A DNA stretch of 51,291 nt from CADEED01 sp035761265 (GTDB lineage Bacteria > Pseudomonadota > Gammaproteobacteria > Steroidobacterales > Steroidobacteraceae). A program made the position numbers and the translations under genes. The stretch is taken from positions 1 through 51,291 of the forward strand of contig DASTRL010000273.1 in assembly GCA_035761265.1 (NCBI GenBank), read 5' to 3'. The notes under the pieces are model-generated. The model was not told where the DNA came from, searched no databases, and was given only the letters and a program-made list of their open reading frames with translations. How positions within the stretch are numbered: position 1 is the first letter of the stretch; every line of letters starts with the position of its first letter. Positions 49,645 through 51,291 of this stretch are shown here, in pieces.

Positions 49645-50016
49645 ATGAAAGTCATGGTTTTCATGAAGGCGACCGAAGATACCGAAAACGCGGTCCCGCC
49701 GACCCCTGAGGCACTGCAGGCCATGCACGATTACAACGAGGCGCTCATGGCCGCCGGCATTTTGAAAGACCATGTCATGGGCGGCCTGCTGCCGACCCGC
49801 TTCGCCAAGCGCGTGCGCTTTTCGGGCAAGAACCGCATCGTCACCGACGGTCCGTTCACCGAGACGAAGGAAGTGATCGCCGGATTCGCGCTGTGGGAGG
49901 TCAAGACCATCGAAGAAGCCGTCGAGTGGGTCAGGAAGAGTCCCAACACCATGCAGGTGGACTGCGACGTGGAGATCCGCCCGCTGTATTCGCCGGAGAC
50001 CTGGGACCCGGTGTGA
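49645..50016 (+). CDS. DGPF/YCII-related protein
   Basis: A 123-residue protein of the YCII superfamily with the DGPF motif at 68-71 (KNRIVTDGPFTETKEVIAGF). A strong ribosome site (GAGGAG) precedes the ATG at 49645. Members are small, dimeric, function unknown, and are typically encoded beside ECF42-type sigma factors, as here (divergent). Its promoter probably contains the TGTCGG/CGTC pair at 49583-49609. Confidence 0.88.
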   Translation: MKVMVFMKATEDTENAVPPTPEALQAMHDYNEALMAAGILKDHVMGGLLPTRFAKRVRFSGKNRIVTDGPFTETKEVIAGFALWEVKTIEEAVEWVRKSPNTMQVDCDVEIRPLYSPETWDPV

Positions 50017-50212
50017 GCCGGGACTTCGCCATTCCACGGCACGCACCGTCAAGGGTGGCGGAAAGTCGGCACCACGAATTTGCGGCGGTCGAGATCCACG
50101 CCGCGCAGGACCATGATCCAGGAGGAACCAGCGCCGCATGAGAACGGGTTGGCTCCCCAGCAGGACCGTTTCATACGCATAATCCCGCAGCATCAGCAGG
50201 GGGTTTCCGCGC
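50017..50212. other. Intergenic region between the DGPF gene and the DUF3857 gene
   Basis: 196 bases with no convincing gene. GGAGGAACC at about 50111-50119 resembles a ribosome site, followed by a short open frame from the ATG at 50137 that I would not call. I see no clear terminator or promoter. Confidence 0.4.
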
Positions 50213-51291
50213 ATGCACGGCTTCGCGACCATCTTGATCGTGTGTCTCATGGGCTTCGTGGCCGAGGCGCATGGCGCCAATGAAGTCAGCTACGGACCGC
50301 CGCCCGCCTGGGTCAAGGACGAGGCCGCGCCGAATGCCGACGGCAGCATGGCCGAGGCACCGGTCAAGCTGCTGAAGCGCGACTATCAGCTCAAGTTCTC
50401 CCCGCATCACCTCGAGATGTACGTGGAGAGCTACTTCGCAGTGCAGACGCCACAAGGCCTGCAGGCACTCGGCAACCTGGCGCTGCCCTGGAAGCCGGAC
50501 ACGGATGTCCTCACGGTGCACAAGTGTCGCCTGCTGCGCGCCGGTCAGGCGATCGACCTGCTCACCGACGGGAAGAAGTTCGAGGTGCTGCGGCGGGAGA
50601 ATAATCTCGAATATGCCGCGCTCGACGGGATGCTGACCGCGGTGCTGCAGCCGGCGGGCATGCAGGTCGGTGACGTGCTCGATCTCGCCTTCAGCATCCG
50701 GCGCGAGTCGAGCTTGATTCCCGCGCCGGAAATGTTCCTGTTCAACTTCGCCGACGTGCCCGCATCCCGCGTGCAGCTGCGCGCCACGTGGGACAAGTCG
50801 ACGCCGCTGCGATGGCGCGCCTCCCAGGACATGAAGGGAATCAAGGATGTGCTCAATGGCGGCGAGCACGAGCTGCGGTGGGTGGCCGAGCAAGTCGAGC
50901 CCCTCAAGCAGCCGCTCAACGTTCCTTCGCGCTTCCTGCGCATCCCCATGGTCGAGTTCACGAGTTACGCATCCTGGAACGACGTGTCGCGCACACTCGC
51001 GCCGCTGTATGCCAAAGCGGCCGGATTGCGCGCGGACTCGCCGGTCAAGCTCGAAGCGCGCGCCATCGCGCAGGCACAAGCCGATCCCGTCGCCAGGCTG
51101 GAAGCCGCGCTGCGGCTGGTGCAGGACCGGGTGCGCTACGTATTCCTCGGCATGGGCGACGGCAACATCGATCCGGCCGGCGCGGACCTCACCTGGGAGC
51201 GGCGTTTCGGCGACTGCAAGGGCAAGACCGCCTTGCTGGTGGCGCTGTTGCGCGAGCTCGGCATCGAGGCCGAGCCCGTGCTGGTCGCCAC
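50213..51291 (+). CDS. DUF3857/transglutaminase-like exported protein (partial, 3' end off the window)
   Basis: The first 359 codons of a secreted protein. A signal peptide (FATILIVCLMGFVAEAHG) leads into a DUF3857 domain (LLKRDYQLKFSPHHLEMYVE, VESYFAVQTPQGLQAL, LTVHKCRLLRAGQAIDL) and then a transglutaminase-like domain, whose catalytic Cys335 lies in RFGDCKGKTALLVALLREL. The ATG at 50213 follows AGGGGG. Homologues often have tandem repeats of this unit plus a large beta-sandwich; function is mostly unknown. It may be a stand-alone gene. Confidence 0.87.
   Translation, partial: MHGFATILIVCLMGFVAEAHGANEVSYGPPPAWVKDEAAPNADGSMAEAPVKLLKRDYQLKFSPHHLEMYVESYFAVQTPQGLQALGNLALPWKPDTDVLTVHKCRLLRAGQAIDLLTDGKKFEVLRRENNLEYAALDGMLTAVLQPAGMQVGDVLDLAFSIRRESSLIPAPEMFLFNFADVPASRVQLRATWDKSTPLRWRASQDMKGIKDVLNGGEHELRWVAEQVEPLKQPLNVPSRFLRIPMVEFTSYASWNDVSRTLAPLYAKAAGLRADSPVKLEARAIAQAQADPVARLEAALRLVQDRVRYVFLGMGDGNIDPAGADLTWERRFGDCKGKTALLVALLRELGIEAEPVLVA

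Noticed and set aside
1..51291. CRISPR array, tRNA, rRNA, complete IS element or prophage
   Set aside because: No regularly spaced repeats, cloverleaf-like sequence with CCA context, transposase or phage gene was found on either strand by reading. A tRNA or Rfam scan would settle small RNA genes.

Overview
The window is GC-rich, densely coded bacterial chromosome with about 44 recognisable protein genes, no rRNA or tRNA that I can see, and no complete mobile element. The protein families (FadE-type acyl-CoA dehydrogenase, ExeA/GspB secretion helpers, RimO, DacB/PBP4, DinB, BglX, AlkB-like, STAS-MlaE) point to a free-living gammaproteobacterium. A lineage near Xanthomonadales, Nevskiales or Steroidobacterales is my best guess from the look of the proteins; the order is inference.

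Layout. 1-3146 (minus): the end of an MlaE-type lipid-transport permease gene, then a YtrA-type operon (small membrane protein, GntR repressor, ABC ATPase, ABC permease) with a clear palindromic operator at 3204-3229. 3313-4678 (plus): small exported protein, ECF sigma factor and a membrane-anchored likely anti-sigma. 4750-12139: malate dehydrogenase, a convergent methyltransferase, a divergent DoxX/LysR pair sharing an operator, then fadE with a DUF3667 gene, and a DUF4399 protein. 12202-15926: DNA polymerase IV and the exeA/gspB pair. 15927-17446: an inverted-repeat (REP-like) doublet, a GNAT gene and a secreted protein gene.

17690-23737 is the most unusual part: three plus-strand genes spaced 2 or fewer bases apart encode (i) a receiver-like domain joined through one membrane helix to a long periplasmic region and a TonB C-terminal domain, (ii) a degenerate receiver joined to a Ser/Thr kinase, and (iii) a membrane-anchored PAS protein with an Hpt-like bundle and a CheA-type ATPase domain but no CheW-like domain. 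I read this as a signalling cassette linking a TonB-like envelope protein to phospho-signalling; I know of no named system with this set.

23757-27344 (minus) is a tight four-gene operon: beta-CASP metallo-beta-lactamase nuclease, NTP/NDP translocase-family carrier, KTSC protein, AlkB-like dioxygenase. 27400-32074 holds an orphan Tat-exported molybdenum hydroxylase large subunit, an M20 amidohydrolase and a glycosyltransferase. 32109-37113 (minus) runs acetyltransferase, DacB, CobW GTPase, WD40 protein and a hypothetical protein. 37160-41846 (plus) is a sugar cassette: BglX beta-glucosidase, secreted SMP-30-type lactonase and a GntP permease, facing an aldo/keto reductase. 42963-46185 holds small membrane genes, a methyltransferase and a second TonB-like gene. 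46232-51291 holds rimO (with its third radical-SAM cysteine replaced by glycine), an ankyrin protein, an ECF42-type sigma factor with a divergent DGPF protein, and the start of a DUF3857/transglutaminase gene running off the edge.

No gene-free stretch exceeds about 250 bases.
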